DNA of 64,000 nucleotides from Prevotella melaninogenica (lineage in GTDB: Bacteria > Bacteroidota > Bacteroidia > Bacteroidales > Bacteroidaceae): positions 1,470,001-1,534,000 of the forward strand of contig NZ_CP072348.1 of the NCBI RefSeq assembly GCF_018127925.1, in the 5' to 3' direction. Made by a program: the position numbers and the translations under genes. The number at the start of each line of letters is the position of its first letter. The stretch's first letter is position 1. The notes beneath the pieces are model-generated. The model was given only the letters and a program-made list of their open reading frames with translations. It had not been told where the DNA came from and did no database searches. This document shows, piece by piece, positions 1 through 8,806 of this stretch.

Positions 1-233
1 GTTTCTAACTCACACGCAGAACCTAATGATATACTGAGAAATCTCTCAGTCTCACGAGTGTGGATTCTGCCATAGCCTTCTGCTATGTTCGAGGGAATTG
101 ATACAACGGCTCTACGCATTTGGGAAGCTAATCCAAATAGTTCTTCCCGTGGATATGTCTTTGTAGCTTTGTATACTTCTAGGACAAGTTCCATTGCTTT
201 CTGCCATACAATCAAATCCTTGTGAGTATTCAT
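1..233 (-). CDS. Four-helix-bundle protein (S23/IVP family), C-terminus cut by window edge
   Basis: The minus strand from 233 reads MNTHKDLIVWQKAMELVLEV and continues with RRAVVSIPSNIAEGYGR. This is the typical start of the small four-helix-bundle proteins once described from 23S rRNA intervening sequences (about 115-130 residues in the family). About 77 residues are visible; the rest lies left of position 1. Their cellular role is not established. The gene is 110 bp downstream of frdA on the same strand, where the iron-sulfur subunit gene frdB would be expected, so it may be a small insertion in the frd operon. The gap 234-343 has several GTCAAC words roughly 9 bp apart. The family call is firm; the function is unknown. 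Confidence 0.85.
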   Translation of the reverse strand, partial: MNTHKDLIVWQKAMELVLEVYKATKTYPREELFGLASQMRRAVVSIPSNIAEGYGRIHTRETERFLSISLGSACELE

Positions 234-343
234 CGACCTTGTTTGTATTACATCTTGTATATTGTCTGTATTATACTAATAGAATATGTTTAAGGCAGAA
301 CAAGCTAACAACTTGTCAACCTGTTCTCCCGTCAACTCGTCAA

Positions 344-2326
344 CTAGTTTTTATAATTACGTGTTTGTACCTTGATTGCCTCATACTCGAGAGGTTCCTT
401 GATAAGCTCTGGAGTCTTGGTGTCATCACCCTGATACTCCCAGCAGCCAACATAGAAGAAGTTCTCGTCGTCACGCTTAGCCTCACCTTCCTCAGTCTGG
501 TGCTCCTCACGGAAGTGACCACCACAACTCTCCTCACGATGCAATGCATCATAAGCTACGAGCTCACCCATAAGGATGAAGTCACGGAGGTGAATTGCCT
601 TGTCAAGCTCAACATTCAAGCCGTCCTGCTTACCAGGAATAAAGAGGTTAGAGTTGAACTCCTCACGAAGAGCCTTCAACTGCTTAAGACCTTCCTCAAG
701 ACCTTCCTTGGTACGACCCATACCTACATACTCCCACATGATATGACCAAGCTCCTTGTGGAGAGAGTCAACAGAACGCTTACCCTGGATACCCATCAAA
801 CGATCTGTCTCAGCCATAACAGCCTTCTCAGCCTCAACAAACTCAGGACGGTCAGTTGGAACCTTGCCCCAGAGTGCCTGATCAGCGAGATAGTTCTGGA
901 TAGTATATGGCAATACGAAGTAACCATCAGCAAGACCCTGCATCAAAGCAGAAGCACCAAGACGGTTAGCACCATGGTCAGAGAAGTTACACTCACCAAT
1001 CGCAAACAGACCAGGAACGGTTGTCATCAGCTCATAGTCAACCCAGATACCACCCATTGTGTAGTGGATAGCAGGGAAGATCATCATTGGATTATAGTAC
1101 TTCACGCCGTTAATCTCATTAGCGAGTTCGCCTGGATTAACGTCTGTAATCTCCTCATACATATCGAAGAGGTTACCATAACGCTGAAGAATTGTATCGA
1201 TACCAAGGCGGTTGATAGACTCAGAGAAGTCGAGGAACACAGCAAGACCAGTGTTATTAACACCGAATCCGTGGTCGCAACGCTCCTTAGCAGCACGTGA
1301 AGCCACGTCACGAGGTACAAGGTTACCGAATGCTGGGTAACGACGCTCCAAGTAATAGTCACGATCTTCCTCTGGAATATCAGATCCCTTCTTCGTACCA
1401 GCCTGCAATGCCTTTGCATCTTCGAGCTTCTTAGGAACCCAGATACGGCCATCATTACGCAGAGATTCTGACATAAGCGTCAGCTTAGACTGCTTGTCAC
1501 CGTGTACAGGGATACAAGTTGGATGAATCTGAACGTAAGATGGGTTAGCCATATAAGCACCCTTACGGTAGCACTGGATAGCTGCTGTACAGTTACAACC
1601 CATAGCATTGGTTGAAAGGAAGTATGCGTTACCATAACCACCAGTAGCGATAACAACAGCATTAGCTGTGAAACGCTCCAGTTTACCAGTCACAAGGTTC
1701 TTAGCAATGATACCACGAGCGTGACCGTCAACGATAACTACGTCCTCCATCTCATAACGAGTATAGAGCTTTACCTTACCTGTAGCAACCTGTGCACTCA
1801 ATGAAGAGTAAGCACCAAGCAACAACTGCTGACCGGTCTGACCCTTTGCATAGAAAGTACGGCTTACCTGTGCACCACCGAAAGAACGGTTAGCAAGCAT
1901 ACCACCATACTCACGTGCGAATGGAACTCCTTGTGCAACGCACTGGTCGATGATGTCGTTTGACACCTCAGCAAGACGATAAACGTTAGCTTCACGAGCA
2001 CGATAGTCACCACCCTTTACTGTATCGTAGAACAGACGGTAAACTGAGTCACCATCATTCTGATAGTTCTTTGCAGCATTGATACCACCCTGTGCAGCAA
2101 TAGAGTGCGCACGACGTGGTGAGTCTTGGATGCAGAAGTTATATACGTTGAAGCCCATCTCACCGAGAGAAGCGGCAGCACTGGCACCAGCCAGACCTGT
2201 ACCAACAACGATAACATCCAGTTTCAGTTTATTCTTTGGGTTAACCAAACGCTGATGAGCCTTATAGTTGGTCCATTTCTCAGCTACTGGTCCTTCTGGT
2301 ATTCTGGAATTTAATGTCTTAGTCAT
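344..2326 (-). CDS. frdA: Fumarate reductase / succinate dehydrogenase flavoprotein subunit
   Basis: This 660-residue protein is the FAD-carrying catalytic subunit that interconverts fumarate and succinate on the inner face of the membrane. In fermentative Bacteroidales it mainly reduces fumarate with electrons from menaquinol. Near the N-terminus there is a dinucleotide-binding stretch ([19 protein letters not shown], about residues 40-58), followed by [12 protein letters not shown], which holds the histidine that covalently carries FAD. HPTCIP and the active-site region near [17 protein letters not shown] are intact. The start lies 38 bp after the frdC stop, so the two are co-transcribed. 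The expected third gene, frdB, is not visible: a four-helix-bundle gene follows instead, and frdB may lie off the left edge. Length matches the family. Confidence 0.96.
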   Translation of the reverse strand: MTKTLNSRIPEGPVAEKWTNYKAHQRLVNPKNKLKLDVIVVGTGLAGASAAASLGEMGFNVYNFCIQDSPRRAHSIAAQGGINAAKNYQNDGDSVYRLFYDTVKGGDYRAREANVYRLAEVSNDIIDQCVAQGVPFAREYGGMLANRSFGGAQVSRTFYAKGQTGQQLLLGAYSSLSAQVATGKVKLYTRYEMEDVVIVDGHARGIIAKNLVTGKLERFTANAVVIATGGYGNAYFLSTNAMGCNCTAAIQCYRKGAYMANPSYVQIHPTCIPVHGDKQSKLTLMSESLRNDGRIWVPKKLEDAKALQAGTKKGSDIPEEDRDYYLERRYPAFGNLVPRDVASRAAKERCDHGFGVNNTGLAVFLDFSESINRLGIDTILQRYGNLFDMYEEITDVNPGELANEINGVKYYNPMMIFPAIHYTMGGIWVDYELMTTVPGLFAIGECNFSDHGANRLGASALMQGLADGYFVLPYTIQNYLADQALWGKVPTDRPEFVEAEKAVMAETDRLMGIQGKRSVDSLHKELGHIMWEYVGMGRTKEGLEEGLKQLKALREEFNSNLFIPGKQDGLNVELDKAIHLRDFILMGELVAYDALHREESCGGHFREEHQTEEGEAKRDDENFFYVGCWEYQGDDTKTPELIKEPLEYEAIKVQTRNYKN

Positions 2327-2364
2327 GATTGTTTTGAATTAAATTTTCAACTTAGATACTTAAA

Positions 2365-3051
2365 TTATGCAGCACAGCAAAGGCTTGGTGCACAATGGAA
2401 AGCAAATGCAAGCACTACAATGAGGAAGCCAAGCATCAACAGCGTAACATAGATATTACCAATGGTCTTCCAACGGTTGAACCATACTTTACCGTTGACA
2501 CCCACTGTCTGCATAGCACTCCAGAAACCGTGAGAGAGGTGGAACCACAATGCTGCAATCCAAATAACATAGAGAACTACGTAAACAGGATTAGCAAATG
2601 TTACCTGGATGTACTCAAAACCATGACTTGGTGGAATCTGAACATGCATACCTGTAAGCTCTGCAAACATCATGTTGTACCAGAAGTTAAAGAGGTGAAG
2701 TCCAATACCGAGCAACACGATAAGACCGAGAACAAGCATGTTCTGGCTTGCCCACTCTACAGTTGCAGGCTTCTCTGTAACAGCATAACGATTGTCACCA
2801 CGTGCACGGCGGTTCTGCGCTGTAAGAATGAACGCATAAACGATGTGACAAACTGCCAATGCGCCAAGACCAGCAGTAGCTACTACTGCATACCAGTTGG
2901 CACCCAACAGCTCACAAATCATGTTGTAAGCCTTTCCAGAGAAGAGCGCAACAAGATTCATACAGCAGTGGAACGTCATGAATAGGATCAGGGCCATGCC
3001 AGTAACTGACATAATCACCTTTCTACCAATAGATGAATTGATTAACCACAT
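2365..3051 (-). CDS. frdC: Succinate dehydrogenase / fumarate reductase cytochrome b subunit
   Basis: The 228-residue membrane anchor of fumarate reductase, binding haem b and quinone. It shows five hydrophobic segments, starting with VIMSVTGMALILFMTFHCCM, and histidines placed in or next to helices (HCCMNL, VCHIVYAF, HLSHGFWSAMQ) as in the single-polypeptide diheme anchors of Bacteroidota and epsilonproteobacteria. It is the first gene of the frdC-frdA operon, which is the usual order. A consensus promoter lies about 140 bp upstream (3200-3230), giving a long 5' leader. The C-terminus ends in a short cysteine-containing tail. Confidence 0.94.
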   Translation of the reverse strand: MWLINSSIGRKVIMSVTGMALILFMTFHCCMNLVALFSGKAYNMICELLGANWYAVVATAGLGALAVCHIVYAFILTAQNRRARGDNRYAVTEKPATVEWASQNMLVLGLIVLLGIGLHLFNFWYNMMFAELTGMHVQIPPSHGFEYIQVTFANPVYVVLYVIWIAALWFHLSHGFWSAMQTVGVNGKVWFNRWKTIGNIYVTLLMLGFLIVVLAFAFHCAPSLCCAA

Positions 3052-3199
3052 AAATGTTTTGATTTTAAATATTTAAATTATTAGAATTATTATTCCTAAA
3101 TGAATGTAGCGAGAAGACTGTATTCAGCCTCCCTCTCATAATTATTGTTCATTAAATTAGATACCAAGATGTTGGTATGAGTACATACGTAATGCGTTG

Positions 3200-3230
3200 C
3201 AAAAATACTATATTTTAATGATTTATCAAA
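3200..3230 (-). promoter_or_regulatory. Bacteroidota promoter for frdCA
   Basis: On the minus strand TTTG (3230-3227), 19 bp, then TATTTTTG (3207-3200). This fits the Bacteroidota housekeeping consensus of TTTG and TAnnTTTG boxes about 20 bp apart. Transcription would start near 3195, leaving a leader of roughly 140 nt before frdC. Confidence 0.7.
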
Positions 3231-3497
3231 GTATTTTAAACAAAATGTATAGTATTTAGACTTAAAATAAGGAGGCTTTCCCTATCCTAACAAATGAGGA
3301 TAGTTTTAGAAGACACACAAACCTCGAAATTTAAACAAGAACTTTCGGAGTTGTATCATAATTTTAAGTCATCAGTGAAGTGGCAAAAAAGATGAATACA
3401 GCTTGGTAAACCATTCTCATATTAGTGAACTATTAGCATATTACTATATGTTATTAAGACCCTTTCTTCCCGCCCTGAGCCGATGTGTTAGTACTCA

Positions 3498-3554
3498 GCA
3501 CATGCCGTGCGATTGGTAAGCACCAATAGTGCGGAGCGTTAGCACCAATAGTGC
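3498..3554. repeat. 22-bp palindrome array, GCAC-N5-GTGC family, copy 1
   Basis: Three GCAC-N5-GTGC cores start at 3498, 3520 and 3542, exactly 22 bp apart, joined by 9-bp linkers such as GGAGCGTTA. The last two cores share the centre CAATA. The array sits in the 770-bp gap (3052-3823) between the divergent frdC and the 3824 gene. Apart from this array and the two promoters, I see nothing convincing in that gap; short ORFs there look non-coding. Confidence 0.8.
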
Positions 3555-3652
3555 GGAAGGATAAATATCTTGCTGTATGTTACAGAAGTGGAGACAACTT
3601 GTTGTTAGAAAGTACCGAAAACGAAGTCAACCTATCTAAAACCTATCCAACG

Positions 3653-3684
3653 TTTGTTTATTTAAAAACTATTATCTACATTTG
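3653..3684 (+). promoter_or_regulatory. Promoter for the 3824 gene
   Basis: TTTG (3653-3656), 20 bp, TACATTTG (3677-3684). Both boxes match the Bacteroidota consensus. The predicted start near 3690 leaves a 5' leader of about 133 nt. Confidence 0.65.
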
Positions 3685-3820
3685 CAGCAATATCGATGTT
3701 ACTTTACAAGAACTGCAACAAAACAGCTACTATTCGCAAACAAAGGTAACGAAAAACATTTATTGAATTCAAACATTCACAGAATTCTAATGAATGAATG
3801 TATCAACATTAAAGAATTAA

Positions 3821-4369
<549 letters not shown>

Positions 4370-4430
4370 ATTCGGACTTAACCACCTAATTTCTCTGCTT
4401 ATCACTCATTCGAACATATTACAAACAAAT

Positions 4431-4456
4431 AGGGACAGACGCCATCATCTGTCCCT
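4431..4456 (+). terminator. Intrinsic terminator after the 3824 gene
   Basis: AGGGACAGA pairs with TCTGTCCCT around an 8-nt loop, followed by a T-rich run. Confidence 0.7.
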
Positions 4457-4650
4457 GTTGTTATTTATTTGTTGTCTTTCAACAAGCAACTTTTAAACTC
4501 ATCTTGACTGTCAATGCCTTTTCGTTCTTACCTTGGGAATAAGTAGAGAAGTAAATATTTTAAAAGGCACAAGAACTACTATATCATTACCTTACAACAA
4601 TTTTCCTATTTTTTTCACCCATATTTACTTTCTTTTTAAATGAAAACAAC

Positions 4651-4658
4651 TATCTTTG
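4651..4658 (+). promoter_or_regulatory. -7 box for the 4704 gene
   Basis: TATCTTTG matches the Bacteroidota -7 box; no clear TTTG lies 19-21 bp upstream. The predicted transcription start near 4663 rules out in-frame starts upstream of it and supports the ATG at 4704. Confidence 0.5.
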
Positions 4659-4703
4659 CAAGGAACAAATAACTTTTTAATTATAAAACACAAGATTCAA
4701 AGT

Positions 4704-5048
4704 ATGAGTAAACCTATCTATTTCTTACCTTGGGCTATGAGAATGGTTATTATATTATGCTTGGTAATAACTCATATCCAACAAGACAGCCTCGTTTACA
4801 TACTATCTGCTTTTACCCTTATATTGATTATTTTCTGTATCTGGGGATGTTCGAAAAGTAAGACACAGGAAATTTTAAAAGCATTGACTGGTAATAGAAC
4901 ACAAAACATCTTTGATATCGTGATGTCTGCACTCGTCATAATAATAGGCTTGTACAGTAAAGACACTACTACGGTTATAGAAGGTGGTGCACTATTAACA
5001 ATATCGGTAATCAATATTATATCGCCAATCAAAGACCAAAAGTCATAA
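4704..5048 (+). CDS. Small membrane protein of unknown function
   Basis: A 114-residue protein with four hydrophobic segments (starting YFLPWAMRMVIILCLVITH), short polar loops, and no recognised domain. The reading frame is open further upstream to a TTG at 4656, but that codon overlaps the -7 promoter box, so the ATG at 4704 (MSKPIYFLPW) is the better start. It is probably an inner-membrane protein. It stands alone: the neighbour on the left has its own terminator, and the gene on the right is convergent and shares the terminator at 5054-5098. Confidence 0.7.
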   Translation: MSKPIYFLPWAMRMVIILCLVITHIQQDSLVYILSAFTLILIIFCIWGCSKSKTQEILKALTGNRTQNIFDIVMSALVIIIGLYSKDTTTVIEGGALLTISVINIISPIKDQKS

Positions 5049-5053
5049 CGTAA

Positions 5054-5098
5054 AACGAGAGGATATAAAAAGTAATTCCACTTTTATACCCTCTCGTT
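5054..5098. terminator. Bidirectional terminator between convergent genes
   Basis: AACGAGAGG...TATAAAAG pairs with CTTTTATA...CCTCTCGTT, with T-rich sequence beyond the stem on both strands. It serves the 4704 gene (plus) and probably the GH84 gene (minus). Confidence 0.75.
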
Positions 5099-5146
5099 AT
5101 TTTAATACTTGTATTACTTCATACAGTAATCTAATTCCTCAACACC

Positions 5147-7732
5147 TTACTTCTTTGGAATAATCTCGAACACTTCTGCCTTACCAATCAACTCCATACG
5201 CGTTACTTTCTTTGCCACATCAACTGTGAAGAAAGGCTCATTAGAAGTGAATTCAGCCTTCAACTTGTTACGCTTATCATACTGACAAATACGAACAGAA
5301 CCACCCTCTGGCAATGAAAGCATGAAAGTGTAAGAAGTCATACCACTTGGTACCTCGAACGAAACAGCACCTGTATTCTTGAAAGATGTACCAGGCTGAT
5401 GATCGAACGCAAGAAGAACATCGCTTGATCCAGCCTTAGAATTCTCAAACTCAAGCGAAGCTGCACCAGCAGGTACCACTACGAACGAACGAATAGAAGC
5501 CCAGTTCTTACGGTCTGAGTCAAGACGACGCAAGCGAATATAACGTGCTTGCACCGGATCGCCCTGCCAAAGGATGTCATACTGGTTCTTCATATCGCCC
5601 AACAGGGTATTCCATGTCTTGCCGTCAACAGAATACTCAAGTGCTGCATGGTCATAGAAGTCGCAATCATCAGTAGAGTTACGACCCTGAAGGATATGTA
5701 CCTCACGTACTGCCATTGGTTCAGGGAGGGCTACACCCATCCAGTCACCAGCCTTCTGTGCCTCACCAGAGGTGTAATGTGTTATGCTATCGCCATCGAA
5801 CATCAAACCAGCTTGAGTAGTTTTAAGATTCTTATAAGAACCGATACCACGTAGTGTGAATGCCTTTTCGCCTGAAAGCTTCTCATAGAAGGCATCACCA
5901 AGATCGTCCATAGCGAAGTCGTAGAATGGCTGCAACTTCATAGTACCCGACTTATGAGCCTCGTAAGCTTTCTTATCTTCTGCAGACATACGGCTCTTAA
6001 CATACTTACTCCAGAACTTCAAATTGTCACCACTACGATAGAGGTCCATTAATTCGATAGCATTCTTACCACGTTCGCCTAACTTAGCAAACTCAGTCAG
6101 CCAAGGTTTTAGCTCCTTTATCAAGAGATTATCAGTGCAACCAGCCTCAATCTCAGCAGGTGCTTTAGCCACACGTTCGAACTCCTGATAGAGTTTATCA
6201 CGCTTTTCCTTGGTGTAATCAGCTAAACGGAAGGTCTCAGTTTCCCAAGATTCGTCACGACGATAGCCTGTCTCCGTATCGGCAGAATGGATAGCGAAGG
6301 TGCGGTAAGCCTCCTTTGCACGTGGCATCATCACTTCCAAACCACGCTCCCAACTATCAATTGGGTTATAATCAGCTGGATTCCATGTGTAATCAGCTAC
6401 ACTGTAGAGAGAGAGTTTTGAAGCTTCTCCATGCTCCATAGGGTTGCTGACGAGTCCACACATATCCTTATCCGTGAGTGATGTATCTAATCCATAAACA
6501 GGACCCTGCAATACAAGGTTGCGAACATAGTCTGTTACGGCATAGTTCCACCAGAAGAAAGCAGGACGCTTGATGCGACTATCCACCCAATCGAGTGTAC
6601 TCTTTGTCACATCGCTACAAACAACATCGCCTGTCCAGAACACTCGTACAGATGGGTCGAGGGTCTTACCATAGATGCTCAAAGGTCCATTCTCATCTGC
6701 CTTTGCCCACAACTTAGAATAGTCTGTAGGACAAATAATCAGCGGAGCAACGTCGCCCTTCGCCTTTACAAACTCCTTTGTCAAACGATTCAACAACTCA
6801 ACTTGTCGGTTAGGGTTGGTTCCCTCGCCTGAAATATCATCAAAGAAGATAGCAAATGACTTCACACCAGCTTGATACATGAGGTCAAGTTTGTGCACAA
6901 GGTTCTGATAATCTTCCTCGTTCCACTTGATATCCTTGCCCGGATGAATAGCCCAAACGAAGTCTACACGGTTCTTTTTGCAGGCTGCAACAAGTTCCTT
7001 GATGTCCTTCATCTCATTCTCTGGATAAGGCAGACGCCAGTTAGGAGAACTGTGATAAGGGTCGTCCTTTGGTCCATAAATATAAGTATTCATCTTGTAC
7101 TTACCGTAGAAGTCAATCAATGACAGGCGTACTGCGTGCGACCATGGTGTACCATAGAAACCCTCAACAACACCACGATAGGCAAATACTGGTGCATCAT
7201 TGATTTCCAAACAAGGTAGTTTCTTACCGCCTTCTACGGATGGGTTCTCCATAATTTGGCGCAAAGTCTGTATGCCATAGAATACTCCTAAGTCATTAGA
7301 AGCCTGAAGTGTGATTCCCTTCTTAGTAATTTTCAATGTGTAAGCACCGTCAGTAGTAGCACCACTCTGACCGTTCTTATCCATAACCACTGGTATCTTT
7401 ACTAATTGTATCTTCATAGGAAGACCCTTATCAGCACGAGAAAGGAAGTTAAGGTCAGTCCAATAGTCCCAACTCTGTTTACGAGCAGGCTGCGGTTGGT
7501 CAAGTTTAACACCACCACTGATGTCTACTGTTCCCTCACCTGTCAGCTTTACGTAACGTGGTGTAGGATTAATAACGAGTCCCTGATGGTCAATCTTCTT
7601 ACCAGGAACAGGATTAACTAACTGCACTTCCGAACGTTGACTGCCTAAGTCGAAGTCATTATCCTGTGCATGGGTTGCCGTTAGGGCACAGAGACCCAAA
7701 GCGAAAGTCACTAAAAACTTCTTTTGTTTCAT
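5147..7732 (-). CDS. GH84 beta-N-acetylglucosaminidase (O-GlcNAcase/hyaluronidase type), secreted
   Basis: The 861-residue enzyme belongs to glycoside hydrolase family 84, which removes beta-linked N-acetylglucosamine by substrate-assisted catalysis. It has a signal peptide (MKQKKFLVTFALGLC...THAQ), an N-terminal alpha/beta domain of the GH20b type (about residues 40-175), the catalytic barrel starting at RGVVEGFYGTPWS (about 187), and the paired catalytic aspartates in FAIFFDDISGEGTNP (Asp298-Asp299). A C-terminal beta-sandwich of the F5/8 type is suggested by VREVHILQG and ARYIRLRRLDSD, followed by about 110 residues of beta-rich tail. The likely location is the periplasm or outer surface, acting on host mucin or glycosaminoglycan sugars. 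It is a single gene, not within an obvious polysaccharide locus. A -7 box TATCTTTG lies at 7824-7831. Confidence 0.93.
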   Translation of the reverse strand: MKQKKFLVTFALGLCALTATHAQDNDFDLGSQRSEVQLVNPVPGKKIDHQGLVINPTPRYVKLTGEGTVDISGGVKLDQPQPARKQSWDYWTDLNFLSRADKGLPMKIQLVKIPVVMDKNGQSGATTDGAYTLKITKKGITLQASNDLGVFYGIQTLRQIMENPSVEGGKKLPCLEINDAPVFAYRGVVEGFYGTPWSHAVRLSLIDFYGKYKMNTYIYGPKDDPYHSSPNWRLPYPENEMKDIKELVAACKKNRVDFVWAIHPGKDIKWNEEDYQNLVHKLDLMYQAGVKSFAIFFDDISGEGTNPNRQVELLNRLTKEFVKAKGDVAPLIICPTDYSKLWAKADENGPLSIYGKTLDPSVRVFWTGDVVCSDVTKSTLDWVDSRIKRPAFFWWNYAVTDYVRNLVLQGPVYGLDTSLTDKDMCGLVSNPMEHGEASKLSLYSVADYTWNPADYNPIDSWERGLEVMMPRAKEAYRTFAIHSADTETGYRRDESWETETFRLADYTKEKRDKLYQEFERVAKAPAEIEAGCTDNLLIKELKPWLTEFAKLGERGKNAIELMDLYRSGDNLKFWSKYVKSRMSAEDKKAYEAHKSGTMKLQPFYDFAMDDLGDAFYEKLSGEKAFTLRGIGSYKNLKTTQAGLMFDGDSITHYTSGEAQKAGDWMGVALPEPMAVREVHILQGRNSTDDCDFYDHAALEYSVDGKTWNTLLGDMKNQYDILWQGDPVQARYIRLRRLDSDRKNWASIRSFVVVPAGAASLEFENSKAGSSDVLLAFDHQPGTSFKNTGAVSFEVPSGMTSYTFMLSLPEGGSVRICQYDKRNKLKAEFTSNEPFFTVDVAKKVTRMELIGKAEVFEIIPKK

Positions 7733-7823
7733 GTAGGTTTATTAATGTTTAGATTCCTGCCTGCCTTTACCTATCGAACAAGCATATATTAATGTTATTA
7801 CGTAATATATTTGATTTATGCTA

Positions 7824-7831
7824 CAAAGATA
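7824..7831 (-). promoter_or_regulatory. -7 box for the GH84 gene
   Basis: Minus strand TATCTTTG about 91 bp before the GH84 start codon. No clear -33 box. The rest of the 360-bp gap (7733-8092) shows no gene or strong hairpin. Confidence 0.45.
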
Positions 7832-8092
7832 AGGAATTAATTGGAATTAGAGCCAGAATAACAATAACATAATTGCTTTAAGCAAGGAAACAAACCCTTA
7901 GAACAGCATCAACAGAGTCCTAAAGACAAAGTAACATACGAACCTACACACCTAGTAACATATCTCTTTAGAAACAAAATAACAACGAGTACCTAACAGC
8001 AGACATCTAGCAAGTCGTTTCAAAGCATACGAACAACTCTCTTCTAATTAGTCCTCATTAGACACTTCCCCCTTGGCTTGGAAAGGCTTTTC

Positions 8093-8551
8093 CTATCCTG
8101 CTGCTGGTCCTCCTTCTTTCGGTTCGGGATCAGGGGATGGACTTTTCTCTTTCTGTTTCCTCCTCGCAGGGTTATCCACATCCACCTGAATATCCTTCAA
8201 TGCCTTACGGACTGGCTCCTTCCATGCCACTACAATATGCGGTTTTTTCAACGACTCGGCACAAACATCCTTCTCGTTAGTTTCCATCTTCGAGTTAATA
8301 ACCGTGCGGAACGAGAAGATGTCGCCAAGGTCTAACGAACCACCCAATGAAACCACCTCTTTAGTGATATTCTTCAACGTGATAAGCACATTACGCACAT
8401 CGCCCTCACTCAATGAAGTCTCGCGGACAATGCGCTCAACCAGCCATGCAGCGCTAAACTTACTCGGTGCTTTTGGTACTGCGCTATACGCTTTCTGTCC
8501 TTTACGAGGACCAACTCGGAGAACATTCTCCTTTACTTTAAAAAAGATCAT
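8093..8551 (-). CDS. HU-like DNA-binding protein (Bacteroidota HU-HIG type)
   Basis: A 152-residue protein with an N-terminal HU-like fold. The pattern KVKENVLRVGPRKGQKAYSA, then a helix (SEGDVRNVLITLKNITKEV) and SLDLGDIFSFRTVINS, matches the Bacteroidota histone-like family, which differs from canonical HU in its N-terminal strand. Such proteins bind and bend DNA or act as nucleoid-associated proteins. The last 25 residues are low complexity (KQKEKSPSPDPEPKEGGP), a disordered basic-proline tail. The gene follows the fimbrillin-like lipoprotein on the same strand, 255 bp away; the gap holds a tandem repeat at 8707-8798 and a GGGGCG/CGCCCC hairpin near 8581-8606. Confidence 0.85.
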   Translation of the reverse strand: MIFFKVKENVLRVGPRKGQKAYSAVPKAPSKFSAAWLVERIVRETSLSEGDVRNVLITLKNITKEVVSLGGSLDLGDIFSFRTVINSKMETNEKDVCAESLKKPHIVVAWKEPVRKALKDIQVDVDNPARRKQKEKSPSPDPEPKEGGPAAG

Positions 8552-8706
8552 AAATTTAAAGTTTTTAGGTTTATAAATATGGGGCGCAACGCATTCATTA
8601 CGCCCCGTTGATTAACACGATATTGTCTTTTCTTTTTCGCCTTACGGCTAATCCCCTTAAAGCCTTTATAATCAAAGACTTTCATCTTATAGTTACCGTC
8701 CAGTCA

Positions 8707-8798
8707 TACTTTAACTTAAACTCCTCGAGGACTTTAACTTAAAACTGTCGAGGACTTTAACTTAAAGTACAAAAGGACTTCAACTTAAACATTCTAAG
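8707..8798. repeat. Four tandem 23-bp repeats (iteron-like)
   Basis: Four units of exactly 23 bp start at 8707, 8730, 8753 and 8776. Each carries ACTTTAACTTAAA (ACTTCAACTTAAA in the last), with the near-palindrome TTTAACTTAAA at its core. Units 1-2 end in TCGAG. The array lies between the lipoprotein stop and the HU-like gene start, so it could be a protein-binding site upstream of the latter. Confidence 0.8.
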
Positions 8799-8806
8799 AC
8801 GCACTT

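Noticed and set aside
8169-8177. DnaA-box-like TTATCCACA (also at 32688-32696)
   Set aside because: Only two isolated matches, one inside the HU-like gene and one inside an acyltransferase gene; no cluster or AT-rich unwinding region, so no origin is claimed.
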